Origin: Syntrophaceae bacterium UBA6109 | GTDB lineage: Bacteria > Desulfobacterota > Syntrophia > Syntrophales > UBA6109 | Length of the DNA stretch: 64,000 bases | Direction: 5' to 3' | Assembly (NCBI GenBank): GCA_002428445.1 | Contig: DIWJ01000049.1 | Location: forward strand, 11,531-75,530 | Made by a program: the position numbers and the translations under genes | Shown here: piece after piece, positions 42,023 to 51,179 of the stretch | Layout: the number at the start of each line of letters is the position of its first letter | How positions within the stretch are numbered: position 1 is the first letter of the stretch | The notes under the pieces: model-generated | Told to the model about the DNA's origin: nothing | Database searches by the model: none | The model's input: the letters and a program-made list of their open reading frames with translations, nothing else

Positions 42023-43409
42023 GTATGCGCCTGGCGCGGGAACGGCCGTCCTGCTCCGGCAGAGCAATGCCCAGTTTTTTCATCCTGCGGAAGAGCGTGG
42101 TCTTGTGGATGCCAAGTTCTCTCGCCGCCATCAGGCGGTTGAAGGCGTTGCGATCGAGGGCGGCCCGGATGGCCTGGGCGTCAAGGATGTCGTGGGCCGA
42201 CCGCACGTCGGGATCCGTACCCGGCTCCGTCCTATGGAATCTCAACTCCTCCGGAAGATGTCCGATGCCGATGGGTCCTTCGCTGCAGAGAATGAAGGCA
42301 CGCTCGACAATATTTTCCAACTCGCGGATGTTACCCGGCCAATCATGGGCCATAAGGAGTGAAAGAGCTTCCGCCGTCATTCCCTGCACGGTTTTCCGCT
42401 GCAGCCGGTTGAAACGGGCGATAAATTGTTCGACGAGAAGAGGGATGTCTTCTTTCCTGCGGCGGAGCGGGGGCAGTTCGATGCGCACCACATTCACACG
42501 GTAGTAGAGGTCTTCCCGAAAAGCTTTCTGCCGCACCTGTTCAGCCAGGTCTTTGTTGGTAGCTACGACGATCCGCGCATCCGTGCTTTCGGAACGGACC
42601 GCCCCCAATGGTTCATAGGTCCTCTCCTGCAGCACGCGCAACAGGCGGACCTGCAACGCCGGACTCACCTCGCCGATTTCGTCGAGGAAAAGGGTCCCTC
42701 CCGCAGCCAGCGCAAAACGACCGGCCTTGTCCTTGTTCGCACCGGTAAATGCGCCGGCCTTATAACCAAACAACTCGGACTCCAGGAGCGTATCGGGCAG
42801 GGCGCCGCAATTGACCGCAATGAACGGATGCCGGTTGCGGGGGCTGAGGGCATGGATCGTCCTGGCCACCAGTTCCTTGCCCGTTCCGGTTTCGCCGAGG
42901 ATGAGAACGGTGCTGGGACTGGCGGCAATCGCCGGCAGAACCTCGAACACACGCCGCATCAGGGGGCTCCGGCTGGTCAGATCGCCGACCCGGAATTTCC
43001 CTTCGAGTTCCCGGCGCAGCTCCTCGACGTCGGAAAGATCGCGGAAGGTCTCGGCCCCGCCGATGACGCGGCCATCGGCGTCCTTCAGGACGGCCGTGGA
43101 AACGCTGATGGGAATGCGGTCGCCGTCCTTGTTGATGATGTACCCGGATTTGCCGATGATCGGTTTCGCCGACCGCAGAGTCTCCTGGAGCGCGCAGGCA
43201 GCACCGCACATGCTGGACCGGAACACTTCCGAGCATCGCCGGCCGATCGCTTCCTTGCGCGTCACTCCGGTGATTTTTTCCGCCGCCCGGTTGAACGACA
43301 TGACGCGCCATTCCATGTCCACGGTGAAGACTCCGTCAGAGATGCTTTCGAGGATCGCTTCCGTGGGAGTCATGTGGCGCCGCTTTTCGCTCTTCTTGCG
43401 GGAACTCAT
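42018..43409 (-). CDS. PAS-domain sigma-54 activator with Cys-rich sensor
   Basis: 463-residue activator without a receiver. The N-terminal PAS domain starts near 'AILESISDGVFTVDMEWRV' and contains a cysteine cluster 'CSEVFRSSMCGAACALQ', likely a redox or metal/Fe-S sensing site. The AAA+ domain has GETGTGKELV, GAFTGANKD and GGTLFLDEI. The Fis-type HTH is at 'NRLMAARELGIHKTTLFRRM'. It is encoded just upstream of the sigma-54 promoter at 41869-41884, in the same direction. In Desulfovibrio a similar gene controls the orange-protein operon. Probably responds to redox state. Confidence 0.87.
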   Translation of the reverse strand: MSSRKKSEKRRHMTPTEAILESISDGVFTVDMEWRVMSFNRAAEKITGVTRKEAIGRRCSEVFRSSMCGAACALQETLRSAKPIIGKSGYIINKDGDRIPISVSTAVLKDADGRVIGGAETFRDLSDVEELRRELEGKFRVGDLTSRSPLMRRVFEVLPAIAASPSTVLILGETGTGKELVARTIHALSPRNRHPFIAVNCGALPDTLLESELFGYKAGAFTGANKDKAGRFALAAGGTLFLDEIGEVSPALQVRLLRVLQERTYEPLGAVRSESTDARIVVATNKDLAEQVRQKAFREDLYYRVNVVRIELPPLRRRKEDIPLLVEQFIARFNRLQRKTVQGMTAEALSLLMAHDWPGNIRELENIVERAFILCSEGPIGIGHLPEELRFHRTEPGTDPDVRSAHDILDAQAIRAALDRNAFNRLMAARELGIHKTTLFRRMKKLGIALPEQDGRSRARRIR

Positions 43410-43568
43410 CGCGCTAGCCCTCCGTGCAGTCCGATTGCCGCCGGAATCAGGCGTCCGCGGTCCTTTCCGCCGGCAATCCGCGGATCCTCAAAAAGGGGGT
43501 TCCAACAGCCTGCGTTCATCTTCTCACACTGACCGGGCCAAGTCATCCGTTTCCTTCCGTCGGCGCCC

Positions 43569-44870
43569 TCAGTTCCCGGGCGGTTTGAAACGCGCGTGCA
43601 GGGTTTCCGGTATGCTGATCAGCAGGGGCATCCGGATCAGGAGGTCGATCGCCACAAAGGCAATGAAGATATATTGCGGTCCGACCTTGTCCCAGATGAT
43701 GCCTGATGCGAGGGCCAGACATCCGCTCAGGCTCATTTTGCAGAACCGGGTGGTGCCCAGCCATCTCCCCATATGTTCCGCGGGAACCAATTCCCGTTCG
43801 ATGGAGGCCGCAATCGGTATCCCGATGAAGTAGAAGCCCTGCAGAATGCCGGCGACGATCAGAAAGGCCGGTGACGGCGCCCAGATCAGCATCAGGTTGG
43901 ACATCCAGAAGAGAGGAATGATCCCGTAGAGGATCTTCTTTCGACCGATCCTGTCCGCCATGTGCCCAAGCGGGATTGCCAGGAGAATGGAGGAGAGGGC
44001 CGATGCTGTGACCATGGCGCCCAGGACAAATTCCTGCGCCCCCTTGACGGTATAGGCGAATACCTGAGTAAACGGAAACACCATGCCCAGGGGCAATTGA
44101 GTGATCGAGGCGATGATCAGCCATTTTTTCAGATGACGGCCGCCTTTGAGCACTTCGGCGATGTCTCTGATCAAATGCGGCCGGCTGATAGACTTGCACC
44201 ACCGTCGATCCGAAAGTTGCGTCTTGACGACAACGAAGGTAAAGACCGTGATGGTGAGGCCCAGGAAAAAAAGCGGGCGGATCCCGTCGGCATGGATACC
44301 CCCGAACAGACTGACCGTCCAGGCGGCCAGCATCGGTCCGGCCATCCCAAGAAGACCGGCGGCCACTGTCTCACAGATCATCATGCCGGTTGCCCGGTCC
44401 CGATTGACCAGGCAGTTGCCGCAGATGGTGGAGCAACTCTGGCCGCTGGTTGAGACGCCGATCCAATAGGCGATCATCGCGACAAGGGCCATTCCGAGGT
44501 TTTGCGCGATCCCGTAAGCCAGATAGGAGGTGGCCAGAAAACCGATCCCGGCCAGGTAAATCTTCTTGGGGCCGGTCTGGTCGATAAGCCAGCCGACGAA
44601 GAGTGCGGGAATGCCTGCGAGGATCATGGCAAGACTGTTGACAAACCCGAGCTGCGTTCCCGTGGCCCCCAGCGCGACGATGTAGACGGACAGGTAGGGG
44701 AAGACCATCTGATAGGCGAGCCTGTCGAGAGATGTGCGGACAACGGTCACAATCCAGTCCCGCTCCTGCCTCTTCAGGAAAGAGAGGCTGCTGCCGAACA
44801 GGGTCGGTCGAGGGTGCGCGGGCGGTTCCGGACAAGAGTGAAGAGCTCGTTCCTTCTGCTGCTGGGGCAT
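43569..44870 (-). CDS. MFS transporter
   Basis: 433-residue carrier with 12 helices after a soluble 35-residue N-terminus. The first-half signature is 'VGWLIDQTGPKKIYLAGIG' and the second-half one is 'GHMADRIGRKKILYGI'. A Cys-bearing segment 'STSGQSCSTICGNCLVNRD' in loop 4 is unusual for MFS proteins and could bind metal. It follows the glycosyltransferase gene on the same strand. Substrate unknown. Confidence 0.8.
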   Translation of the reverse strand: MPQQQKERALHSCPEPPAHPRPTLFGSSLSFLKRQERDWIVTVVRTSLDRLAYQMVFPYLSVYIVALGATGTQLGFVNSLAMILAGIPALFVGWLIDQTGPKKIYLAGIGFLATSYLAYGIAQNLGMALVAMIAYWIGVSTSGQSCSTICGNCLVNRDRATGMMICETVAAGLLGMAGPMLAAWTVSLFGGIHADGIRPLFFLGLTITVFTFVVVKTQLSDRRWCKSISRPHLIRDIAEVLKGGRHLKKWLIIASITQLPLGMVFPFTQVFAYTVKGAQEFVLGAMVTASALSSILLAIPLGHMADRIGRKKILYGIIPLFWMSNLMLIWAPSPAFLIVAGILQGFYFIGIPIAASIERELVPAEHMGRWLGTTRFCKMSLSGCLALASGIIWDKVGPQYIFIAFVAIDLLIRMPLLISIPETLHARFKPPGN

Positions 44871-45034
44871 CGTGCTTGTTTCCTGTCTGCGTCTCTCGAA
44901 AGAGGTCCTCTAAATGCCGAACGCGCAAAGTTGTCAAGGGAAATTTCCGGCGGACGGGGGATGCGGTGGGGTCGCAACCGCTGCAGGGGAGGCGGCGGGA
45001 GGGGGGATCTCCAGAAAGTCGGCGGCCCGGCGCT

Positions 45035-46438
45035 TCAGCCGGGGCGCGCACGCCCGCGCCGCAGGGCACGCCAAACCAGGGGAAGCCATCGCGCAACCCC
45101 TTCCTGTCCCCGGTATCGGCGGGCCAGTTCGTTCGGATTCATTCCCCTGAGAAAACAGAAAACCACAAACTGATTGATGAGCCATGCTGACAGGGGTCCG
45201 ATCCGCCGGTAACGCCGGGCGGACGTGACGACCGCCTCCGGCAGCGTGACAACCCGGCCCTGCTTCCTGAGCGCCCAAACCAATGCGGCATCCTCCATGA
45301 TGGGAATCTCCGGGAAACCGCCCGCGGCCAGGAAATCGGCCTTCCACAAGAAAATCCCCTGGTCGCCGTAGGGCAACTGCAGACATCGGGAACGCAGGTT
45401 GGCGCCCCATTCCACGATCCGGAGCGATGCGCCTGCCCCGTCGAAGCGAAGGCGGAAGGCCCCGCCGGCGATCCGCGGATCGGTCAGCGCCCGCCGTATA
45501 TGCCGGTCAAATCCTTCCGGAAGCCGCGTGTCGGCGTGGAGGAAGAGAAGGATTTCCGCCGCCGTATGCCCGGCTCCGATGTTCATCTGCGCGGCGCGGT
45601 TCGGGCGGCTGCGGATAACGCGGGCTCCTTGCGCTTCCGATGTCATGACCGTGAGGTCCCTGCTGCCGCCGTCGACAACCAAAGTTTCCGTGTTTTCTCC
45701 GTTTCCGCAGCGGGAGAGAGTCTCGGAGATGTGGTGTTCCTCATTCAAGGCGGGGATGACGGTCGCGATGCGCGGAACTCTGTTCAGCAGGGCTTTCCCC
45801 CAGAAGGGCAGATCTTCGGGACGATCAATATCCGGCAGGCATTGCAGGAGGGAAACACGCATCCCGGCAAGACGCGCCCGCACCAGTGTCTCCGCCAGGA
45901 CGTTTTCGTTTCCCCAGGCCATGCCCGCAAAAAGTGACGGTTCGGGTAGCGTCAGACCGACGAGATAGTAGCCTCCGTCCTCGGCCGGGCCGAGGACGCA
46001 GTCGTGAGTGCGCAGGCCGTCGAAGGCCTGCTGAAGAAGGGGAGAGGAGATCCCGGGACAGTCCGTGCCGATGAGGACGATGCGCTTTGCGCCCCGGTCG
46101 GCGGCAAAACGAAAAGACTTCAGCATGCGCAGCCCAAGGTCGCCTTCGGCCTGAGGCCAGTACTGGAAATCGGTCCCGAACAGCCGCTGCATTCGGCTTT
46201 CATCGCCTCCTTCGTGGTGGACCTCAACGCCGATGCCGGGCGGCAATGTTCGCGCCACCGCCAGGACATGATTCGTCATTTCCCGCTGCAGCCGGCATGC
46301 CCCGCCTGCACCGAGCTCGGGGATCATCCGGGTCTTGACCTTGCCCCGTTCCGGGTGCCGGGTGAAGACGATGAGCAGATCGTGATGGACTTTACCGGGA
46401 TTCCATGGGTCGGAAAACGATGAAGAAGAAAAATCCAT
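45035..46438 (-). CDS. Fused DUF2064 (TIGR04282-type) and TIGR04283-type glycosyltransferase
   Basis: 467-residue fusion. The N-terminal half has 'IVFTRHPERGKVKTRMIP' and 'GTDCPGISSPLLQQAFDGL' with 'GPAEDGGYYLVGL', marks of the DUF2064 nucleotidyl-transfer-like family. The second half from 'RIATVIPALNEEHHISETL' is a family 2 glycosyltransferase with 'HADTRLPEGFD', typical of TIGR04283. These two proteins are usually separate but adjacent; some belong to arsenosugar pathways. ATG 46436-46438 is used; GTG 46450 is possible. No other sugar gene is close. Confidence 0.82.
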   Translation of the reverse strand: MDFSSSSFSDPWNPGKVHHDLLIVFTRHPERGKVKTRMIPELGAGGACRLQREMTNHVLAVARTLPPGIGVEVHHEGGDESRMQRLFGTDFQYWPQAEGDLGLRMLKSFRFAADRGAKRIVLIGTDCPGISSPLLQQAFDGLRTHDCVLGPAEDGGYYLVGLTLPEPSLFAGMAWGNENVLAETLVRARLAGMRVSLLQCLPDIDRPEDLPFWGKALLNRVPRIATVIPALNEEHHISETLSRCGNGENTETLVVDGGSRDLTVMTSEAQGARVIRSRPNRAAQMNIGAGHTAAEILLFLHADTRLPEGFDRHIRRALTDPRIAGGAFRLRFDGAGASLRIVEWGANLRSRCLQLPYGDQGIFLWKADFLAAGGFPEIPIMEDAALVWALRKQGRVVTLPEAVVTSARRYRRIGPLSAWLINQFVVFCFLRGMNPNELARRYRGQEGVARWLPLVWRALRRGRARPG

Positions 46439-46659
46439 GAATTTGGCCACCGAGCGAATTTCACCAGTAATTCATTATAGTTCAGTTGCCGGAAGGTGGC
46501 AATGGAATGATCGCAAGACCCCGCGGCGGGCAGAAACCCTGCGGCGGCGGGCCTTGCCGGACGGACTGTTGAGAATTAGGGGCGTGCTGTCGACCTTTCC
46601 CAATGCTCCCCGCAGTCGTTGAAATGCGGTTCCCTTCATGGTACATTCCTACCCGAACT

Positions 46660-47703
46660 ATGAAACGCATCGAATCCGTCCTCGTCAATAAAGAGGAGAC
46701 CCTCTTCAACCTCTTCAAGCTCAAGTCGATGGTGCGGGAAAACGACTCCCTTGCCGTCCTCATGTATGGAGCTCCCGATCCGGACGCCGTCGCCTCCTCC
46801 CTGGCCCTGTGCGAAATTCTCAGGAAGACGACGAGCATGGCCAAGTGCGCCTTTGTTTCGACCGAGAAGCCGACCCGCCAGCAAAACGCAGAGTTCATCC
46901 GCGCCATGAAGCTGAAGATCTCGCTGCTCAAGGAAGTGGATCTTCACGAATACCGCCTGATCGCCGTCGTCGACGCCCAGCCGACCTTCTTCGGAGACCT
47001 CCTGGGGGATATCCGGCCGCAGATCGTCCTCGACCACCATCCGTGCACGACAGTCTGGCATGCGGAGCTGGCGGATATCCGGCCCCGATACGGCGCCGTA
47101 TCCACCATGATGACGGAGTATCTGCTCGCCGCGCGGATCCGCATCCCCAAGTTCCTCTACACGGCGCTTCTGTACGGGATCAAGACCGACACGGACAATT
47201 TCGCCCGCGACGCCAGTCTGGAAGACATCAGCGCCTATTACCTCAACTACGCCCGCGCCAACCGCGAACTCATCCGCCGGATCGAACTCAACGAAATCCC
47301 CCGGAAGTACCTGAAGTACTTCGACTACGCCTACCGCCGGAGGATCCGCCACCGCGACCGCGTTATCAGCTTCCTGGGAAAGGTCGAAAGCGCGGACGCC
47401 TGCGTCCAGGTCGCCGATTTCTACCTGCGGCTCATCGACATCTCCTTCGTCATCATCGCGGCGATCGTGAAGGACAAGCTTGTGGTCGTTTTCCGGGGCG
47501 ACGGCTACCGCCGGGACTGCGGGGCGATCGCCGAGAGGGCCTTCGCAGAAATCGGCAAGGCCGGCGGTCACCGGAGCGCTGCCCGCGTGGAAGTCGCGAT
47601 GGAAAAACTGGAGGAACTGATCGGCAAGGAACCCTCAGACCAGGCGATCGAGTCGTTCATCGTTGAGCGCCTGCATCGGAGAAGGATGCACGATGACGGC
47701 TGA
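46660..47703 (+). CDS. DHH-family phosphoesterase
   Basis: 347-residue protein with DHH/DHHA1 marks: 'MYGAPDPDAVASSLALCEIL' (DxD), 'IAVVDAQPTFF' and the DHH box 'IVLDHHPCT'. A late 'GIKTDTDNF' adds metal ligands. Such enzymes hydrolyse nanoRNA, cyclic dinucleotides or pAp. The ATG at 46660 lacks a clear ribosome-binding site; others at 46624 or 46603 remain possible. Its end overlaps the start of the following gene. Confidence 0.8.
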   Translation: MKRIESVLVNKEETLFNLFKLKSMVRENDSLAVLMYGAPDPDAVASSLALCEILRKTTSMAKCAFVSTEKPTRQQNAEFIRAMKLKISLLKEVDLHEYRLIAVVDAQPTFFGDLLGDIRPQIVLDHHPCTTVWHAELADIRPRYGAVSTMMTEYLLAARIRIPKFLYTALLYGIKTDTDNFARDASLEDISAYYLNYARANRELIRRIELNEIPRKYLKYFDYAYRRRIRHRDRVISFLGKVESADACVQVADFYLRLIDISFVIIAAIVKDKLVVVFRGDGYRRDCGAIAERAFAEIGKAGGHRSAARVEVAMEKLEELIGKEPSDQAIESFIVERLHRRRMHDDG

Positions 47704-48757
47704 AGGAAAAGGGGCCTGGTTCGAAAAGAAGGTCGAGACCTGCCGTTACCTCAATCCCCTGAAAAATTTCCAGGAAAATGAAGTAACGCTGGAGGTGAGG
47801 CGGGACGGCATCACCGGAACGGTGAGCCGTGTACTTCCTTACCGCGGCAAGCGCAAGTTCAACCAGCCGGATGCCAAGACCTACCTTGAAAAATCGCCGG
47901 AGTCCCTCTGCCCCTTCTGCCCGGCCCTTCTGGATCAAGTCGCGGCGCGCTTCACTCCGGAGTTTTTCCCCGAGGGGAGGTTGACGCGCGGCCGGGCTGT
48001 TCTCTTTCCGAACGCCTTCCCGCACGACGCCTTCAATACCGTCGCCGTGATCTCGGAAAAACACTACCTGGCGCTGGACGAACTGACGCCGGAGGTGATG
48101 CGCGACGCCTTTGGGCTCTGCCTCGATTACTTCCGGAGGATGAAGGCGGCGAGACCCGTGTTGAGCTCGGCATCCATCAACTGGAATTACATGCCGCCCT
48201 CAGGCGGCGGCCTCCTGCACCCCCACCTTCAGACGGTGATGGGGGAGCGGCCGACGCGCTATGCCGAACACCTCCGGAGAAGTGCGAAGCAGTACGGAAA
48301 GCAGACCGGCAGAGACCTGTGGCGGGATCTGATCGCCAACGAATGCGAAAAGGGAGTCCGGCACATCGCCCGGACAGGCGCGATCGACTGGCTGGCGGCC
48401 TTCGCCCCGCGGGGGATGGCCGGCGAGGTACGGTTCGTGTTCTCGGGGAGAAATTCGCTCTTTGCACTGACCGGCGAGGATTGGGAATTTTTCTTTGAAG
48501 GCTTGTCCAGGATATTCCGCTACCTGAAGGAAGCGGGACTTGTCAGCTTCAACCTCGCCATCTACGGGGCGCTGCGGGATGACAGCCTGCTGACCGTCCA
48601 GGGAAGCGTCATCCCCCGCTTCGTCGTGCTGCCTCTGGGCGCGAGCGACATCAACTATTTCGAGAAGCTTCACAACGAGGTCATCTGCCCCATCGTTCCC
48701 GAGAACCTCTGCACCGAGCTCAAGCCCTTCTTCGCGAATGGCGGGATGAAGCCGTAG
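47693..48757 (+). CDS. GalT-like HIT-superfamily nucleotidyltransferase
   Basis: 354-residue protein resembling galactose-1-phosphate uridylyltransferase. The zinc-type 'CPFCPALLD' is present, and 'GLLHPHLQTV' is the catalytic HPHxQ. It lacks other clear sugar-pathway neighbours, so the substrate may differ. ATG 47693 has AAGGA six bases upstream and overlaps the DHH gene by 11 bases, suggesting coupled translation. Two-gene unit of unknown purpose. Confidence 0.78.
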   Translation: MTAEGKGAWFEKKVETCRYLNPLKNFQENEVTLEVRRDGITGTVSRVLPYRGKRKFNQPDAKTYLEKSPESLCPFCPALLDQVAARFTPEFFPEGRLTRGRAVLFPNAFPHDAFNTVAVISEKHYLALDELTPEVMRDAFGLCLDYFRRMKAARPVLSSASINWNYMPPSGGGLLHPHLQTVMGERPTRYAEHLRRSAKQYGKQTGRDLWRDLIANECEKGVRHIARTGAIDWLAAFAPRGMAGEVRFVFSGRNSLFALTGEDWEFFFEGLSRIFRYLKEAGLVSFNLAIYGALRDDSLLTVQGSVIPRFVVLPLGASDINYFEKLHNEVICPIVPENLCTELKPFFANGGMKP

Positions 48758-48834
48758 AAGGCCCGGGCGGATGTACCGGTACGGCACGAAGCCCCGACCC
48801 TGTCCGGGTCTTCGCCGGATCTGGCCCCCCGGAA

Positions 48835-49035
48835 TCAGCCCCGGTCCTTGAAGAGCTCCGTGTGGAGTTTCCCGCCGGTCGCCCAGTTCTCTTTCGGAAG
48901 CTCCTCGAACTGGATAGTGACGGCCTCGGGCGACATCTTTCCGGTCCGCACCATGGCCTCCGTCAGCGCCACGGCCATTTCCGCCTTCTGCTCCCTCGTC
49001 CTTCCGGTCCACATGCTGACTCTCAAAACAGGCAT
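48835..49035 (-). CDS. 4-oxalocrotonate tautomerase-family protein
   Basis: 66-residue tautomerase-fold protein with Pro directly after the start Met (MPVLRVSMW), the catalytic base of the family, and 'REQKAEMAVALTEAMVRTG', the family helix. GAGGAGG stands seven bases before the ATG. Upstream codons of the open frame are read-through. Substrate unknown. Confidence 0.8.
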   Translation of the reverse strand: MPVLRVSMWTGRTREQKAEMAVALTEAMVRTGKMSPEAVTIQFEELPKENWATGGKLHTELFKDRG

Positions 49036-49134
49036 CGCTCGTCCTCCTCTGTCTTCCGCCGTTTTCCTCCGACATCTCTTCCGCCGCGGGATTTTTTCCG
49101 CGGTCCGCGGTGACATCCTACACCCGCTGTGCAG

Positions 49135-49168
49135 AAAACAAAACGGCCCCGCCCGGCAGGGCGGAGCC
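49135..49168 (-). terminator. Rho-independent terminator of the fmdB-type gene
   Basis: On the minus strand GGCTCCGCCC-TGCC-GGGCGGGGCC forms a 10-bp stem with one G-U pair, followed by GTTTTGTTTT. It lies about 30 bases after the FmdB-type stop. Confidence 0.75.
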
Positions 49169-49198
49169 GCAAAACTGATGAAGAAAAAATGCCGGCGG

Positions 49199-49474
49199 TT
49201 ACTCGTCTTTCTTGGCCGCCGTCTTCGACTCGGTCTTCGTTTCCTTCGTTTCCGTCGAAGGCGGAGTTGCCTTGGTCTCCGAAGCGGGCGCCTTCTTTCC
49301 GCCGTAGTCCGTCACGTACCAGCCGCTCCCCTTCAAGTGGAATGAAGACATGGAGATGAGTTTCCCCACCGGCCCCCTGCAGAACTTGCAGGACTTCAGG
49401 GGCGAATCGGTGATCTTCTGGAACTGCTCGAATTCTTTCCCGCATTTCCTGCATTTGTATTCATAAATCGGCAT
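49199..49474 (-). CDS. FmdB-family zinc ribbon protein
   Basis: 91-residue protein with the FmdB start '[20 protein letters not shown]' and the second pair '[14 protein letters not shown]', together a zinc ribbon. A Lys/Thr/Ser/Glu-rich tail of 35 residues follows. ATG 49472-49474 has AGGAGG upstream. Often called a putative regulatory protein; no target is known. A terminator follows. Confidence 0.85.
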   Translation of the reverse strand: MPIYEYKCRKCGKEFEQFQKITDSPLKSCKFCRGPVGKLISMSSFHLKGSGWYVTDYGGKKAPASETKATPPSTETKETKTESKTAAKKDE

Positions 49475-49501
49475 AACCAACACCCTCCTGCCACTTCTTG
49501 A

Positions 49502-50020
49502 TCAGTATAAAATGTCTCCGATGTCGTATCGGCTCCGGAAACAGTCGATGACCAGCGTCATGTCCGGGCTCTCCGCCTGTTTCAGCATCTGGCGGGTGAT
49601 CTCGTGGACCTTTTCCTCTTCCCGCTCCTTGTCTTCCCGCGAGGCGTCAAAATCGGCGTCTCCGGACTCGAACCGCACCACATGGACCAGCTCGTGGGTG
49701 GCGATGTAGAGCATCAGGGGCGAAAGCCGGATGAAGGGCTCGGCCCTCTGCACCGCGTCGAGGATGCGGTCATCCTGAAGACAGACGCGGTAGAAATGAA
49801 GTCCCCGGCTGTCTTCTCCCTTTTTCTCGTAGGCGTATTTGCACAGATGTGCAAAGGCCTTCCCGTTCACCTCGTGATCGTCCAGAAACGCCCGCGTCTT
49901 TACATCGTAACGGTGCGCCCCCATGGCCTCCGGGCTCTTGCGGAAGTGACGTCCGGCAAGTTGTTCCGCCCTTGCAAAGGCTCCGGTCGCAAGGGCCGTC
50001 TGTGCTTCATTGAAAAACAT
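49502..50020 (-). CDS. HExxH-containing hypothetical protein
   Basis: 172-residue protein with 'LYIATHELVHVVRFESGD', an HExxH zinc-protease-like motif followed by an acidic stretch. Charged helices on both sides. TTG at 50029 could also start it. No family is firmly recognised. It precedes the FmdB-type gene on the minus strand. Confidence 0.6.
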   Translation of the reverse strand: MFFNEAQTALATGAFARAEQLAGRHFRKSPEAMGAHRYDVKTRAFLDDHEVNGKAFAHLCKYAYEKKGEDSRGLHFYRVCLQDDRILDAVQRAEPFIRLSPLMLYIATHELVHVVRFESGDADFDASREDKEREEEKVHEITRQMLKQAESPDMTLVIDCFRSRYDIGDILY

Positions 50021-50117
50021 GGCTCGCAACCCGCAATCCTACGATCGGCGCTAATATATCCATGTTGATACGCCTGTCAAGCCCTTTTACTATCCTTTTA
50101 CCGTCCGAACAGCCGGC

Positions 50118-50148
50118 AAAAAAACGCCCCGCTTCCTGGCGGGGCGTT
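50118..50148 (-). terminator. Rho-independent terminator of the cstA-arsA unit
   Basis: On the minus strand ACGCCCCGC-CAGGAA-GCGGGGCGT is a perfect 9-bp stem followed by TTTTTT. It lies 27 bases after the stop of the second ArsA-like ATPase gene. Confidence 0.85.
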
Positions 50149-50174
50149 GCGGAAAGACATTGAACTTCCATAGG

Positions 50175-51158
50175 TTACGCGACGAACAGGCTGTCGACGA
50201 GGCGGCCCAGCATCTTGGCTCCCCTCACCTCGGTCTCGAAAAGGGGGACGACGGCCCGGACGCGGTCGCCGAAAATCTGCCAGATCTCCTCCATGTGCTC
50301 GTCCTGCATGGCGACCCGGTTCTTCACGAACTCCGCGGTATCCGACGCCATCTGGTTCTTTTGAATGAGGCCGTTCACAACGACCCCGCCCACCGGGATG
50401 CCGAATTCGTGGAACCAGGAGATGAAGCGCGTGATGACGGCAATGGGAAGGCTCTCCGGAAGCGTCACGAAGAAAAAGGAGGTGAGGTTCTTGTCGGTCA
50501 GGAGCTCGCCGGCGTGGCTCATCCGCTTGCGGAAGTCCAGCAGGTAGTCCAGAAGTGGATCCTTCTCCACTTTTTTCGAGAACGACAGCATCTCCCGGAG
50601 CGACTTGGCCTCTTCCCGGCTCTTGAGCATCTTCTCCACCCACAGGGAGTAGACCTTGGACATGCCCAGGAGACGCCGGGCATTGGCCGTCGGCGCCGTA
50701 TCGAAGACGTAGAAATCGTACTCGTCTTTGAACATGAGCTCCATCATGTTCTCGAACATGGCGGATTCTTCGAAGGCCGGGTTCATCGTCGCCGATTCGA
50801 CGAATTCGTCCGCCTTCGTCGTCAGGTCGGCAAATTTCAGGAACCAGTTGATCTTCTCGCGGATCTGCTGTTTGGAACGCTCGATCGTGTCTTTGGTGTC
50901 GATCTCGAAGGCGTAGCAGTTCTTCTCGTCGCACACGACCGCGGGTTTGCCGAAGACGTCCTGTTCGAGGAGCGTCGAGAGACTGTGCACGGGGTTCGTC
51001 GATGCCAGCAGCGTCTTCTTGCCCTGCTTGGCGGCCCAGAGTGCCGCCGCGCCGGCCATGACGGTCTTCCCGACACCGCCCTTGCCCCCGAAAAAGATGT
51101 ACTTCAGCCCGGGGTTATCCTGCATGTAACGGGACATACTCGTGGTAACGTTGCCCAT
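50175..51158 (-). CDS. ArsA/GET3-like ATPase (2)
   Basis: 327-residue ATPase of the ArsA/Get3 family. Walker A 'FFGGKGGVGKTVMAGAAAL' is deviant-type; 'STNPVHSLSTLLEQ' is the switch segment (the usual DPAHS is changed to NPVHS) and 'FYVFDTAPTANARRLL' the switch II-like region. It follows its paralogue by 21 bases and is last in the cstA unit. The substrate is unlikely to be arsenite because the ArsA metal-site cysteines are not apparent. Confidence 0.85.
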   Translation of the reverse strand: MGNVTTSMSRYMQDNPGLKYIFFGGKGGVGKTVMAGAAALWAAKQGKKTLLASTNPVHSLSTLLEQDVFGKPAVVCDEKNCYAFEIDTKDTIERSKQQIREKINWFLKFADLTTKADEFVESATMNPAFEESAMFENMMELMFKDEYDFYVFDTAPTANARRLLGMSKVYSLWVEKMLKSREEAKSLREMLSFSKKVEKDPLLDYLLDFRKRMSHAGELLTDKNLTSFFFVTLPESLPIAVITRFISWFHEFGIPVGGVVVNGLIQKNQMASDTAEFVKNRVAMQDEHMEEIWQIFGDRVRAVVPLFETEVRGAKMLGRLVDSLFVA

Positions 51159-51179
51159 GATCCCATTCTCCTCGCCGTT

